From Paenibacillus sp. OK003 (GTDB lineage Bacteria > Bacillota > Bacilli > Paenibacillales > Paenibacillaceae), in NCBI RefSeq assembly GCF_900109515.1, contig NZ_FOBD01000016.1, positions 115,692-179,691 on the forward strand: a DNA stretch of 64,000 nucleotides, written 5' to 3'. Positions within the stretch are counted from its first letter, which is position 1; the number at the start of each line of letters is the position of its first letter. This document shows, in pieces, positions 34,222 through 43,524 of the stretch. The translations under genes and the position numbers were made by a program. The notes under the pieces were generated by a model. It ran no database searches. It saw only the letters and a program-made list of their open reading frames with translations, and was not told where the DNA came from.

Positions 34222-35109
34222 ATGAACAGCCGTCTATACAACAGCCCTGCCGGCAGAGTATTTGATATTTTCAATTACGTCATGCTGGGGATTCTGGGCA
34301 TATTAACCGTCCTTCCTTTCCTGTATATTATAGGAAATTCATTCGCGACCGAAGCCGAGATTACCGAACGCCATTTTTTCCTTATTCCGAAGGTGTTTTC
34401 GTTCAGTGCGTATGAGTATATTTTTTCCTCGTCCACCATCTTCCGCAGTATAGGGGTTTCGATATTTGTTACGGTTGCAGGTACATTGGTCAATCTCTTC
34501 TTCACACTGACGATGGCTTACCCACTGTCCCGAAGTGACTTCTGGGGCCGAAATGTCATGATGAACATGGTGATTTTCTCCATGTTGTTCGGCGGCGGGA
34601 TGATCCCGACCTATCTCGTCATTCGTGGACTTGGACTTCTGGATTCCTACTGGGCCCTCATGCTTCCTGGCGCGATCAGCGCTTTTAACTTAATTGTTGT
34701 CAAAAACTTTTTTCAACAAATGCCGCCAGGGCTGGAGGAAGCGGCCCGCATCGACGGCTGTTCGGATCTTGGGGTACTGTGGCGAATTGTTCTGCCATTG
34801 TCGAAACCGGTGATTGCCACCTTTGCGTTGTTCTACGCCGTAGGGCACTGGAACAACTTTTTCTCGGCACTCCTGTACATTTCCGACAGTGACAAATGGC
34901 CATTGCAAGTCATGCTGAGACAGATCGTTCTGCTCTCACAGGCCAGTGTCGGAGATATGGCAAACATGGACCCCAATTTTGTACAGCCACCGGAGCAGTC
35001 CATTAAAATGGCGGTCATTGTGGTTGGTACCATCCCGATTTTGCTGGTATATCCGTTTTTGCAGAAGCATTTTGCCAAGGGTGTCATGTTAGGTTCAATC
35101 AAAGGCTAA
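34222..35109 (+). CDS. ABC sugar transporter permease (YtcP-type)
   Basis: 295 residues, six membrane helices. Seen: the AMAYPLSRSDFWGR region, GGGMIPTYLVIRGLGLLDS, and the EAA loop GLEEAARIDGCSDLGVLWRI near residue 175. ATG 34222 has AAGGAGG eight to nine bases upstream; the frame could begin at TTG 34216 but that codon is too near the site. It pairs with the LplB-type permease to form the membrane channel for the lipoprotein-delivered sugar. Confidence 0.92.
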   Translation: MNSRLYNSPAGRVFDIFNYVMLGILGILTVLPFLYIIGNSFATEAEITERHFFLIPKVFSFSAYEYIFSSSTIFRSIGVSIFVTVAGTLVNLFFTLTMAYPLSRSDFWGRNVMMNMVIFSMLFGGGMIPTYLVIRGLGLLDSYWALMLPGAISAFNLIVVKNFFQQMPPGLEEAARIDGCSDLGVLWRIVLPLSKPVIATFALFYAVGHWNNFFSALLYISDSDKWPLQVMLRQIVLLSQASVGDMANMDPNFVQPPEQSIKMAVIVVGTIPILLVYPFLQKHFAKGVMLGSIKG

Positions 35110-35127
35110 AGCCAAGGGGGAGAACGT

Positions 35128-36633
35128 ATGGGACAAAAGACGGGATTCAAAAAAGGCGCATTGCTACTCTCTGCATCATTGGTATTGAGTACGATTCTGG
35201 GAGCTTGCTCCACGGACAAAGCAGGTTCAGGAACAGCTGCGGGTGGCACGGATCAGATCACGATCATGCTTCCGAACTTTGAAGCGGAGAATCCGCCGGA
35301 TAACAGTCCTGTGATTCAGAAGCTTGAGGAATTGACCAAGATGGATGTGAATCTGCAATGGGTACCAAGTAGCTCCTATGAGGACAAATTCAATATCACA
35401 CTGGCCTCGGGCAAGCTGCCCGATGTTATGGTTGTGCTGGGCAAGTCCCCAAGTTTCATTAATGCGGCTCGTACTGGAGCTTTCTGGGAGCTTGGACCTT
35501 ATTTGAAAGACTATCCGAACCTGAGCCAGATGAATGAAATTATCACCAATAATGCTTCCATCGATGGCAAAACCTATGGCATCTACCGCGCACGTGCTCT
35601 CGGACGTAACGGTGTCACGATCCGCAAGGATTGGCTGGAGAAGCTTGGTCTGGAAGAGCCAAAGACCATTGATGAGTTCTACAACGTATTGAAAGCGTTC
35701 ACGAAGGACGACCCGGACGGCAACGGTAAAGACGATACCTATGGTCTGGTGGCGAGCAAATTCACCGGCCCTTGGGATAATATGCAGATTTGGTTTGGTG
35801 CACCCAACAAGTGGGGCGAGGATGGTAACGGAGGTTTGATACCGGCGCATGAGACACCAGAGTATATGGAAGCTCTGAAATTTTTCCGTCAAATCTATAG
35901 CGAAGGTTTGGTCAACAAGGACTTTGCCGTGATGGATGCAACCAAGTTGTCCGATCCGTTTGTGAACGGGCAAGCAGGCGTAATGGTGGATGTAGCAGAT
36001 AACGCACAGCGGATGGATCAGAAAATATTGGAGAAAGATCCGTCAGCAACTGGGCATGTGGATGTGCTTCAGGCAATGGAAGGTCCAAAGGGATTGCGCG
36101 ATATGCCAACATCCGGCTATTCCGGCATGATTGCCATTTCCAAAAGCAGTGTCAAAACGGAAGAAGACTTGAAGAAGGTACTGAGTTTCCTGGATCAGCT
36201 GAATGAACCTGAATTGCAGGCATTGCTAGGGAACGGTCTGGAGGGCAAGCAGTATGAGAAAAAAGAAGGTTACATCATTCCGACTACTGACAAACTGGCG
36301 CTGCGAGATGTACAGGGTCTGAATCAGATCCTCATGTTTATTCCAGAGGACAAAACACTTCGTGTGCAGCAGACACCTGTTCGCGAAAAGGTTGCACAGG
36401 TGCAGAAAGCCAATGAGGAGATCGTCATTGCCAATCCTGGCGAACCGCTGATTTCCGATGTGTATGCCCAGAAAGGACCACAGCTGGATAACATCATTAA
36501 TGATGCCCGTATCAAATTCATCGTGGGGCAAATGGATGAAAAAGGTTTCCAGGATGCTGTAGCACTGTGGAAAAGCAGCGGTGGCGACGATTATGTCAAA
36601 GAAGTGAATGAGCTGTACGCTGCACTGAAGTAG
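35128..36633 (+). CDS. Sugar-binding lipoprotein (LplA-type, extracellular)
   Basis: 501 residues, ABC family 1 solute-binding protein. Lipoprotein signal peptide with lipobox LGAC (Cys near 27), then a linker and the two-lobed binding fold with NPPDNSPVIQKLEELTKMDV, RKDWLEKLGLEEPKTIDEFY and DDPDGNGKDDTYGL (a possible calcium loop, D-x-D-x-N). It collects the oligosaccharide at the cell surface and hands it to the two permeases upstream. ATG 35128 has AAGGGGGAG. A strong GC-rich stem-loop after the stop may stabilise this abundant message or end it. Confidence 0.93.
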   Translation: MGQKTGFKKGALLLSASLVLSTILGACSTDKAGSGTAAGGTDQITIMLPNFEAENPPDNSPVIQKLEELTKMDVNLQWVPSSSYEDKFNITLASGKLPDVMVVLGKSPSFINAARTGAFWELGPYLKDYPNLSQMNEIITNNASIDGKTYGIYRARALGRNGVTIRKDWLEKLGLEEPKTIDEFYNVLKAFTKDDPDGNGKDDTYGLVASKFTGPWDNMQIWFGAPNKWGEDGNGGLIPAHETPEYMEALKFFRQIYSEGLVNKDFAVMDATKLSDPFVNGQAGVMVDVADNAQRMDQKILEKDPSATGHVDVLQAMEGPKGLRDMPTSGYSGMIAISKSSVKTEEDLKKVLSFLDQLNEPELQALLGNGLEGKQYEKKEGYIIPTTDKLALRDVQGLNQILMFIPEDKTLRVQQTPVREKVAQVQKANEEIVIANPGEPLISDVYAQKGPQLDNIINDARIKFIVGQMDEKGFQDAVALWKSSGGDDYVKEVNELYAALK

Positions 36634-36647
36634 ATTGATGTTCCAGA

Positions 36648-36688
36648 GCCCGGCAGCCTTTCTTGTAGTGCAAAGGTGGCAGCCGGGC
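36648..36688 (+). terminator. GC-rich stem-loop after the binding-protein gene
   Basis: GCCCGGC-A-GCC (36648-36658) pairs with GGC-A-GCCGGGC (36678-36688), with TTT/AAA extending the stem. There is no T-run, so it may act as a 3' stabiliser and partial terminator rather than a full one. Confidence 0.45.
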
Positions 36689-36782
36689 ATTCCCGTGTAT
36701 CCCTAGTTAGTTCAGGCTATTTAAAAAACGATCTTCATCTCTTTTTTTGTGAATTATAGCTTCCAGTATTTAGATTTTGATG

Positions 36783-36788
36783 TATAAT
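36783..36788 (+). promoter_or_regulatory. Candidate -10 element of the GH106-like gene
   Basis: Perfect TATAAT 85 bp before the start at 36873; no good -35 at 16-18 bp. The 239-bp gap after the binding protein suggests an extra start for the enzyme genes. Confidence 0.4.
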
Positions 36789-36872
36789 CAATGCAAAACA
36801 AACCTAATTGAACTTAAATGAACGTTATCGGTAGATGGACGACCACTCTTGCACATACAGGGAGGAAGCGAC

Positions 36873-39800
36873 ATGTGGAACGGGGATGCATTTGAAAATC
36901 CCGAGGCGCAGTACCGGGTTCATCCCTTTTGGTTTTGGAATGGGGATATGGAAGAAGGGCAAATCAAACGACAAATAGCCGAAATGTCTGCACAGGGCGT
37001 AGGTGGTTTTTTCATCTGTCCACGTCAGGGGCTGGAGATTCCCTATCTGTCAGAAGCATGGTTTGACAAGGTACGGATTGCAGTGGAAGCGGCGGCTGCC
37101 TGCGGTATGCAGGTATGGTTATATGACGAGTATCCCTATCCAAGCGGGATGGCTGGCGGTGAGGTGACACTTGATTTTCCCGAGGCGAAGCAGCGCCAGC
37201 TTGTGCATCAGCAGATTCGTGTTCATGGCGGAGATACAGTGGATCATGAGTTGCCGTGGGGTCGAATTCTAGTGGCGAAGGCAATACCCAAGGATGCGCA
37301 GGGTAAACGATTGTGGCATGAGTCCATTGACTTGCGCAATAACATCGGCAATATCCAGACGGATCAGGTCTATCAGGAGACAGGACTCACGTCGTATAAT
37401 CGCAAGCGGTTTTTTACATACCGAACGGCTTTTCGCTTGTTGTGGAAAGCTCCCGCTGGAGAATGGGACGTGATTATATTTCAGGAAGAAGAAATGGATG
37501 ATTTCAAATATTACGGCAACTTTGTAGATCCGTGTCACAAGGAAGCGATGAGCCGTTTTATTGAACTGACCCACGAACGGTATAAGGAAGCAATTGGAGA
37601 ACAGTTTGAAAGCGTAATCAAAGGCATGTTCTCCGATGAAATTGCGCCGCTTGGGCGTATCCCCTGGTCTCCACAGCTTCCCGGCTATTTCAGTGAACGC
37701 TGTGGTTACAGTCTGATCGAGTCTCTACCTGCTCTGCTGCATGGCGATGTTCCAGATGCAGAACGAATCCGGTATGACTATTACCAGTCGCTGCATCTGC
37801 TTCTCAGGGAGTCGTATCACAGACAGGTACATGATTGGTGCGAAGAAGCGGGGATTCAGTATGCGGCAGAAGTGCCCGGGGTACGGATGACCACGCAGTT
37901 GTTCAGCCATATGCCAGGTGGAGATTCGGCGCATGAGAAAATCGGACGCCCCTTATCCTGGATTCTGGAACGGTATGGCAAGAAGATGCGCGACAATCCA
38001 AAGATGGTCAGCTCGCTTGCCAGACAGCTGGGACGAAGCCGCAATCTGATTGAGTGTTTTCACAGTGTAGGCTGGTCGATGACCTTACAGGATGCCAAAT
38101 GGATGATTGACCGGATGGCAGCCATGGGCACCAACTTTTTTAATTTCCACGCCTTTTTCTATACCATCGGCGGACTTGCCAAGCATGATGCACCGCCATC
38201 CCAGTTTATACAGAACCCGTATTGGCGTCATTTCCGGCAGTTGGGAGATTACGCGGGGCGTTTAAGCTATCTGATGAGCACCGGGACAGCGGACATTCGA
38301 ATTGCCGTGCTTGATCCAACGACCACGTTCTGGAGCCTGATGGGAAATCCGTTACACGGGTTCGAATATGGCGGAGAAGACGAAGCAGAACGGGCGAAGC
38401 TGGACCGTCTCACGAACGATTGGATGCGGATCACCTCGCATCTGCTCGAAAACAGACGTGACTATGATCATCTGGACCCCGAGCTGTTAGCGGAAGCTGT
38501 GCTTGCCGAGGGCACAATTCAGATTGGTGTTGCACGTTATGAAGTGCTGATTCTTCCACCGATGCTGAACCTGGAGGCAGCAGCCTGGCAGCAGGTGAAG
38601 CTGTTCGTAGAACAGGGGGGAACGGTCATATCGGTAGGCATGCCTCCGCATGTAGCCATCCAGCCCGGAAGCCCTGCAGGAAATGAGGCCGCTCAGTTCT
38701 TTGGAGCAGGCAACCAGCCGCACGAGGCATATTGGGGCAATGCGGAAGAAACAGGTCACGAGAGCAGCGAATTGATGTGGCAGCAGGGACAGGGGAATGC
38801 CTATTTTCTACCTGCAGGAACAGGTCGCGGGGATGACTTCTCCTTGGAACTGATCTCCCTGCTGCTGGATCAGGTACTGCCCGAACCGATCTGTTGGATC
38901 ATGGAAGAAGAAAGTGCGTCGCTGCTTATGCAGACCCGTCAATTATCGGACGGAGCGTTTATAATCTTTTTGTCCAACCAGGAAGGACAACAACTTGAAG
39001 GGCAATTGAAAATGGTAGCCAAGCGGTTATGGACGGATGTTGATCTTTCTGCGGGTACAACTCTGCTGGCGGAACGGCTCGATCTGGAGACCGGACAGCG
39101 AGAATCATTGCCGTTTACCAGCAGTGGTGGTGAATGGTGCATTTCGTTAAAGCTTGCTCCCTATGAAGCACATGTGGTGAGGCTTACTTTACAACATGCT
39201 CAAGAGGCATCAGAGGAGAATTATTTTGCTCTGAACCAAACAGGGACGAAGTCTGGAGCGGATCGTTTAGTTACCGAGACTGAGAACGCACCCTATACGA
39301 TTCAGCTTCCTGCGGAGGGGCCATGGCGACTGGAAACGGTGCAGTCCAACACACTTCGAATGGGACAGTTCAACGTAACAGCTTCCAATGACAACGGTGT
39401 AATTTTTGAACGTAATCATGTTACAGTCAAGCCCTTTATTGATCAGGCGGCTGAATTGTCGGAGAACCATCATCTGCCGCTCCAGTTTAATCAGGTATTT
39501 GGCACACCGAAGAAAGCATCCGTTGCCTATCCAATCCAGTGCAAGTATACAACTACATTTGAGCTGAGAACGGCATTGGCAGAATGTCTGTTATTCATGG
39601 ACAGGGCAGCGATATCAGGTGACTGGACCATGGAAATCAACGGTCAACCGATCGGACCTGATCTATTTGAGCCGATTGAAATTACCGATCACCATAATAT
39701 TGGCTGCAATATAACTGAGTTGTTGCGCAGTGGCCTGAATGAAATGATCGTTACCGTAGAGGTCACGAGGGATGAAGAAGGTATCGTTGATCCGCTGTAT

Positions 39801-40223
39801 TTGCAAGGGCGGTTTGGTGTGGAATTCCATCATGAAGGCATGGTCTCTCTCGTTCGTGAGCCGGATACGTCGATCCGAATTGGGCCTGAGCCACAGCCGT
39901 TGTATCCCCATTTTGCAGGAGAGATGAGTTACAAACGAAGCTTCTGGGTGGATCAGCCTGCTGAAGAGGTCGCGTCTTTTGAACTGGAATTCAGTAACTG
40001 GCAGGTGCAGGATGTGGTAGAAGTACGGGTGAATGGTTACAGTCTGGGCGTTCGATGCTGGTCTCCATATCGCTGGACGGGAGAAGCCTCCTGGCTTCGA
40101 GTAGGGGATAACGATATTGAAGTACGAGTAACCAATACATTAATGGGACTGCTGGAAGGTACGTATTTTGACTCGGGCAGCCACAGTTTGCAGGAAGCTG
40201 GTCATGTATCAGCTGAAGAATAA
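36873..40223 (+). CDS. Large GH106-like glycoside hydrolase
   Basis: 1116 residues without signal peptide. The N terminus YRVHPFWFWNGDMEEGQIKR, GVGGFFICPRQGLE and VWLYDEYPYPSGMAGGEVT is the pattern of a large bacterial family related to GH106 alpha-L-rhamnosidases (TIM barrel, then jelly-roll domains). The C-terminal 200 residues look like carbohydrate-binding beta-sandwich (ASFELEFSNWQVQDVVEVRV and GEASWLRVGDNDIEVRVTN). ATG 36873 has GGGAGG; TTG 36849 is in frame but unlikely. Being cytoplasmic, it should trim imported oligosaccharides. Family assignment is by motif memory; the true activity could differ from rhamnosidase. Confidence 0.75.
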   Translation: MWNGDAFENPEAQYRVHPFWFWNGDMEEGQIKRQIAEMSAQGVGGFFICPRQGLEIPYLSEAWFDKVRIAVEAAAACGMQVWLYDEYPYPSGMAGGEVTLDFPEAKQRQLVHQQIRVHGGDTVDHELPWGRILVAKAIPKDAQGKRLWHESIDLRNNIGNIQTDQVYQETGLTSYNRKRFFTYRTAFRLLWKAPAGEWDVIIFQEEEMDDFKYYGNFVDPCHKEAMSRFIELTHERYKEAIGEQFESVIKGMFSDEIAPLGRIPWSPQLPGYFSERCGYSLIESLPALLHGDVPDAERIRYDYYQSLHLLLRESYHRQVHDWCEEAGIQYAAEVPGVRMTTQLFSHMPGGDSAHEKIGRPLSWILERYGKKMRDNPKMVSSLARQLGRSRNLIECFHSVGWSMTLQDAKWMIDRMAAMGTNFFNFHAFFYTIGGLAKHDAPPSQFIQNPYWRHFRQLGDYAGRLSYLMSTGTADIRIAVLDPTTTFWSLMGNPLHGFEYGGEDEAERAKLDRLTNDWMRITSHLLENRRDYDHLDPELLAEAVLAEGTIQIGVARYEVLILPPMLNLEAAAWQQVKLFVEQGGTVISVGMPPHVAIQPGSPAGNEAAQFFGAGNQPHEAYWGNAEETGHESSELMWQQGQGNAYFLPAGTGRGDDFSLELISLLLDQVLPEPICWIMEEESASLLMQTRQLSDGAFIIFLSNQEGQQLEGQLKMVAKRLWTDVDLSAGTTLLAERLDLETGQRESLPFTSSGGEWCISLKLAPYEAHVVRLTLQHAQEASEENYFALNQTGTKSGADRLVTETENAPYTIQLPAEGPWRLETVQSNTLRMGQFNVTASNDNGVIFERNHVTVKPFIDQAAELSENHHLPLQFNQVFGTPKKASVAYPIQCKYTTTFELRTALAECLLFMDRAAISGDWTMEINGQPIGPDLFEPIEITDHHNIGCNITELLRSGLNEMIVTVEVTRDEEGIVDPLYLQGRFGVEFHHEGMVSLVREPDTSIRIGPEPQPLYPHFAGEMSYKRSFWVDQPAEEVASFELEFSNWQVQDVVEVRVNGYSLGVRCWSPYRWTGEASWLRVGDNDIEVRVTNTLMGLLEGTYFDSGSHSLQEAGHVSAEE

Positions 40224-40341
40224 ACCTCACAAGATAAACGGATTTATTCCTTAAGGAGGTAGAAGGATCATTGATCTGCTTGTTCTACAACAAGGAAAAT
40301 GAAAAGCCGGAAAAAGCAATTGAAGTGGGAGGAGGAACAAG

Positions 40342-41163
40342 ATGGGACATCGTATCCAGTTTGACCGCTACCCAGGTGGCGTGATGAAGGCCTTGACGTT
40401 CAGTTATGACGATGGTGTGGTGCATGATCGCAGACTGGTGGGAATTTTCAATCAACATGGGCTGCGGGGCACATTCAATCTGAATTCCGGTACCCTGAGC
40501 AAGCCAGGTCGAATTGAGACGACAGAAGTTGCGAAGTTATATGCCGGGCATGAAGTGGCTGTACATACGGTCACCCATCCCACATTGCCCTATGTCCCGG
40601 ATGAGCTGCTGACCGAAGAGATTATGGAAGATCGGAGATCGCTGGAACAGCTTGTCGGTTATCCGGTAAGAGGTATGGCCTATCCGAATGGAGGTTATGA
40701 CCGTTCACTTAGCACCAAGCTCGAATGGCTTGGCATCGATTATGCACGCACGGTTGAATCCCACGGCAGGTACACACTGCCTGAGCGGCCGCTCGAATGG
40801 CATCCAACCTGCCACCACAACCATGATTTGGCGGCCCATGCCGAACGATTTATCCAGCATACGAAGACAGGTACGCCACTCTTGTTATATGTATGGGGTC
40901 ACAGCTATGAATTCAATGATAACGACAATTGGCAGATTATAGAGCAGTTTGCTGAGCAGATTGGTGGCCGGGATGATATCTGGTACGCAACGAACATTGA
41001 AGTGATTGCTTACTGGAAAGCGCTCAAACGCCTGGAGTGTTCAGCAGATAGGTCCATCATCCACAATCCGTCCGCGATCACCGTCTGGTTTACGGCGGAT
41101 CAGCAGGTGGTTGAAGTGAAGGCTGGCGAGACATTGCGACTAACCAAACGAATCAAGGTATAG
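40342..41163 (+). CDS. Polysaccharide deacetylase family protein (NodB fold)
   Basis: 273 residues, no signal peptide. The catalytic motif 1 is TFSYDDG (Asp-Asp) and motif 2 is HTVTHPTL (metal His), with GMAYPNGGYD as motif 3, so the zinc triad D-H-H is present. The C-terminal 50 residues form a short extra beta domain. Start ATG 40342 has GGGAGGAGG. By neighbours (GH106-like, GH105) and lack of export signal, it probably removes acetyl or other acyl groups from an imported sugar rather than from the cell wall. Confidence 0.82.
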   Translation: MGHRIQFDRYPGGVMKALTFSYDDGVVHDRRLVGIFNQHGLRGTFNLNSGTLSKPGRIETTEVAKLYAGHEVAVHTVTHPTLPYVPDELLTEEIMEDRRSLEQLVGYPVRGMAYPNGGYDRSLSTKLEWLGIDYARTVESHGRYTLPERPLEWHPTCHHNHDLAAHAERFIQHTKTGTPLLLYVWGHSYEFNDNDNWQIIEQFAEQIGGRDDIWYATNIEVIAYWKALKRLECSADRSIIHNPSAITVWFTADQQVVEVKAGETLRLTKRIKV

Positions 41164-41174
41164 GAAGGGAGCTG

Positions 41175-43397
41175 ATGATCATTCGTTATTTTCATGAGAA
41201 CGAGGCGATTGCAGGCAAGGTGTATGATTCAATTCCGGATATTTTGACTACTGTGGCACAGCGTTATATTGGGGACCATCCGAAACACTCCTTTTTGTTC
41301 CGAGCGTACCACCGTGGAGGCTTCCGCAGACTAGGGGATTATCGTTATGATCTGAATCTGGATGCCAAATGGAAAGAGGCTCGTGCAGGACAGTACGTGT
41401 ACGTATGGGGCAAGTTGTGGAGTCAGCAGGAGGCTACGTTAAATACGGGACTGAACTGTTATAGTCCGGTGACGGTCTATGTGAACGGAGAAGAGGTTTT
41501 CAAATCCGAGTTATTGCAGGAGTTATTTCCCGAGCGCAGAACCCAGATTCCGATTCCCGTGAAATATGGCTGGAACGATGTGTTGCTTTGTTTTGTAAAA
41601 ACAGAGGTGGGATTCGGCGGGATCTACGGAACGGCCTCATTTAAAAACTTTCCGCTTCACTTCCTCACACCTGGTGTGAACCGCCAAGGACAGGAGGGCT
41701 GGCTGTACTCGGAACCCGTCGATGAACCTTTATCATCACTCCCTCGTGATGGCATGACTGAAGAAGAAACGGGCCTGTCCTGGTATCCGCGCAGGGACTG
41801 GATAGAAGGGGAACAGAACGCTGGAGCCTTCGCCAGAATCTTTGGGACAGAGCAGCCTGCTGTTGCGTACGCATGGTCCAAACTGGATGTCATCCAACCG
41901 GGATCGTCACCTGTTCTTTTGCAAGGAAAACATGAAGGTGCTCTCACCCTGTACGTTGATGGCAAGGAGATATATTCCGCTGGGCAAAGCGGCAATTACC
42001 GCATTGAACTGCCTTGCCGCTACGGTCCATCTGATCTGGTAGCGAAAGGTGAAACCAAGGCTGGGAGCGAGTTGTGGGGATTCACACTGGAAGATGCGAA
42101 GGATTCCACTGCAACCGGATGGAGATTAAGACCACCTCATCCGGTTGCAGGATGTCCCGATGCGTGGCTGTATACGGGTGTATTTTCCTCAGGCTCTGAA
42201 CCATCTCCCCAAGATATTGTGGTAACAGATACTGTATTTGATGATGGAGCCCAAGGCGTATACTGGCATGTGGATCTTCCTGAAACGATTGTCCGTCCCT
42301 ATTTGGAAAATACCCACTATGGCAAATGGAATTATCCACTCGGGGTCACCCTGCTTGGACTTCTTCAGATTGGACAGCAGTTGGGACGTGACGACTATGT
42401 TCAGTATGTGCGGGACCATATCGGCCTGAGCACATCGTTTGACCGTTATGGTCTGTGGGATCGGGAAGGGTACGGCGCCGCGGGAATTAATAATCAGTTG
42501 TCTGCAATCGACAGTCTGGATGATTGCGGTTCATTTGGATCTACGCTGCTCGCAGCGATGGAACTCGGCGACATTCGTGGAGGTAAAGATACCGCAGATC
42601 GTATTGCGGGCTATATTACGGATGAACAGGAACGTCTGGAAGACGGGGCCTTTTACCGTGTTCGTGGCAGCGGGGAGATGCGCCAGGAAACGATGTGGTG
42701 TGATGATCTGTATATGAGCACACCTTTTCTGATGCGTTACGGCCAGTTGACGGGAGATACTTCTTATTGGGAGGATGCAATCAACCAGTTCCTGATGTTC
42801 CGCAAATATCTGTATATTCCCGAGCAACAGATCATGTCCCATGTGTATGATTTTGTGCGTGGACGGGCGACGGGCATACCATGGGGACGCGGAAATGGAT
42901 GGGTTCTATTTTCGCTAACCGAACTACTGTCGATTCTGCCAAGTGATCACGTCAAACGGCCAGAACTGCTGAGCTTCTACCGGGATTTATGTCAGGGGTA
43001 TCTGGCGCTGCAAGGTGAAAACGGTCTCTGGCATCAGGTGCTGAACCGCCCGGATTCATATGAGGAAACCTCCTGCACGTCAATGTTCATCTACGCCTAT
43101 GCCCGCGGTATTCGTGAAGGCTGGCTGGAGCAGCCAGAGGTCTACCTGGATGCGGTGCGCAACGGATGGGAGGGCATGACCCATCTGTCCATTGATTACA
43201 AAGGCAATGTGTACGGTGTGTGCCGGGGTTCCGGTTACTCCTTTACCGCACTCTATTACCGGGACGATCTGGGATGGATTCTGAACGATACGCACGGGAT
43301 CGGCATTGTGCTTCTGGCCGGGATTGAGGCATATAAAATGAACCAGCAGCTGAGCCAGATTTCGCTCGATCCTGCGGATACAGCTGCACAACGCTAG
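41175..43397 (+). CDS. GH105-family unsaturated uronyl hydrolase with N-terminal sugar-binding-like domain
   Basis: 740 residues, cytoplasmic. The N-terminal half (about 1-345) is a beta-rich domain of unknown class. The C-terminal half is a GH88/GH105 barrel: DSLDDCGSFGSTLLAAME, MWCDDLYMSTPF (Cys509-Asp510-Asp511, where the family places its general acid Asp), GIPWGRGNGWVLFSL and GSGYSFTALYYRDD. GH105 enzymes release the unsaturated galacturonyl or glucuronyl residue left by polysaccharide lyases, e.g. from rhamnogalacturonan. ATG 41175 has GGAAGGGAG and lies 11 bp after the deacetylase. It closes the operon and is followed by a terminator. Confidence 0.87.
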   Translation: MIIRYFHENEAIAGKVYDSIPDILTTVAQRYIGDHPKHSFLFRAYHRGGFRRLGDYRYDLNLDAKWKEARAGQYVYVWGKLWSQQEATLNTGLNCYSPVTVYVNGEEVFKSELLQELFPERRTQIPIPVKYGWNDVLLCFVKTEVGFGGIYGTASFKNFPLHFLTPGVNRQGQEGWLYSEPVDEPLSSLPRDGMTEEETGLSWYPRRDWIEGEQNAGAFARIFGTEQPAVAYAWSKLDVIQPGSSPVLLQGKHEGALTLYVDGKEIYSAGQSGNYRIELPCRYGPSDLVAKGETKAGSELWGFTLEDAKDSTATGWRLRPPHPVAGCPDAWLYTGVFSSGSEPSPQDIVVTDTVFDDGAQGVYWHVDLPETIVRPYLENTHYGKWNYPLGVTLLGLLQIGQQLGRDDYVQYVRDHIGLSTSFDRYGLWDREGYGAAGINNQLSAIDSLDDCGSFGSTLLAAMELGDIRGGKDTADRIAGYITDEQERLEDGAFYRVRGSGEMRQETMWCDDLYMSTPFLMRYGQLTGDTSYWEDAINQFLMFRKYLYIPEQQIMSHVYDFVRGRATGIPWGRGNGWVLFSLTELLSILPSDHVKRPELLSFYRDLCQGYLALQGENGLWHQVLNRPDSYEETSCTSMFIYAYARGIREGWLEQPEVYLDAVRNGWEGMTHLSIDYKGNVYGVCRGSGYSFTALYYRDDLGWILNDTHGIGIVLLAGIEAYKMNQQLSQISLDPADTAAQR

Positions 43398-43443
43398 TAC
43401 AGCAATTATGAGAGCGCATCTGCATACAGCCTAACGACAAATA

Positions 43444-43478
43444 AAGCGGCACAGCCTTAAGGGCTTACCGCTTTTTTC
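43444..43478 (+). terminator. Terminator of the carbohydrate operon
   Basis: AAGCGG-CACAGCC pairs with GGGCTTACCGCTT (small internal loop), TTAA top, then T6. Confidence 0.8.
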
Positions 43479-43524
43479 GTTATGAATGGAAATATTCCAT
43501 TCAGCTTCCGAATTAAACGTGTTG

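Noticed and set aside
35227..35973. 248-codon minus-strand frame inside the sugar-binding lipoprotein gene
   Set aside because: Shadow of a clearly recognised solute-binding protein; no start signal and no recognisable motif.
40254..40382. Strong AAGGAGG site followed by a 37-codon TTG frame before the deacetylase
   Set aside because: Spacing to the TTG is long, the frame runs into the deacetylase gene in another phase, and no feature of the peptide is recognisable.
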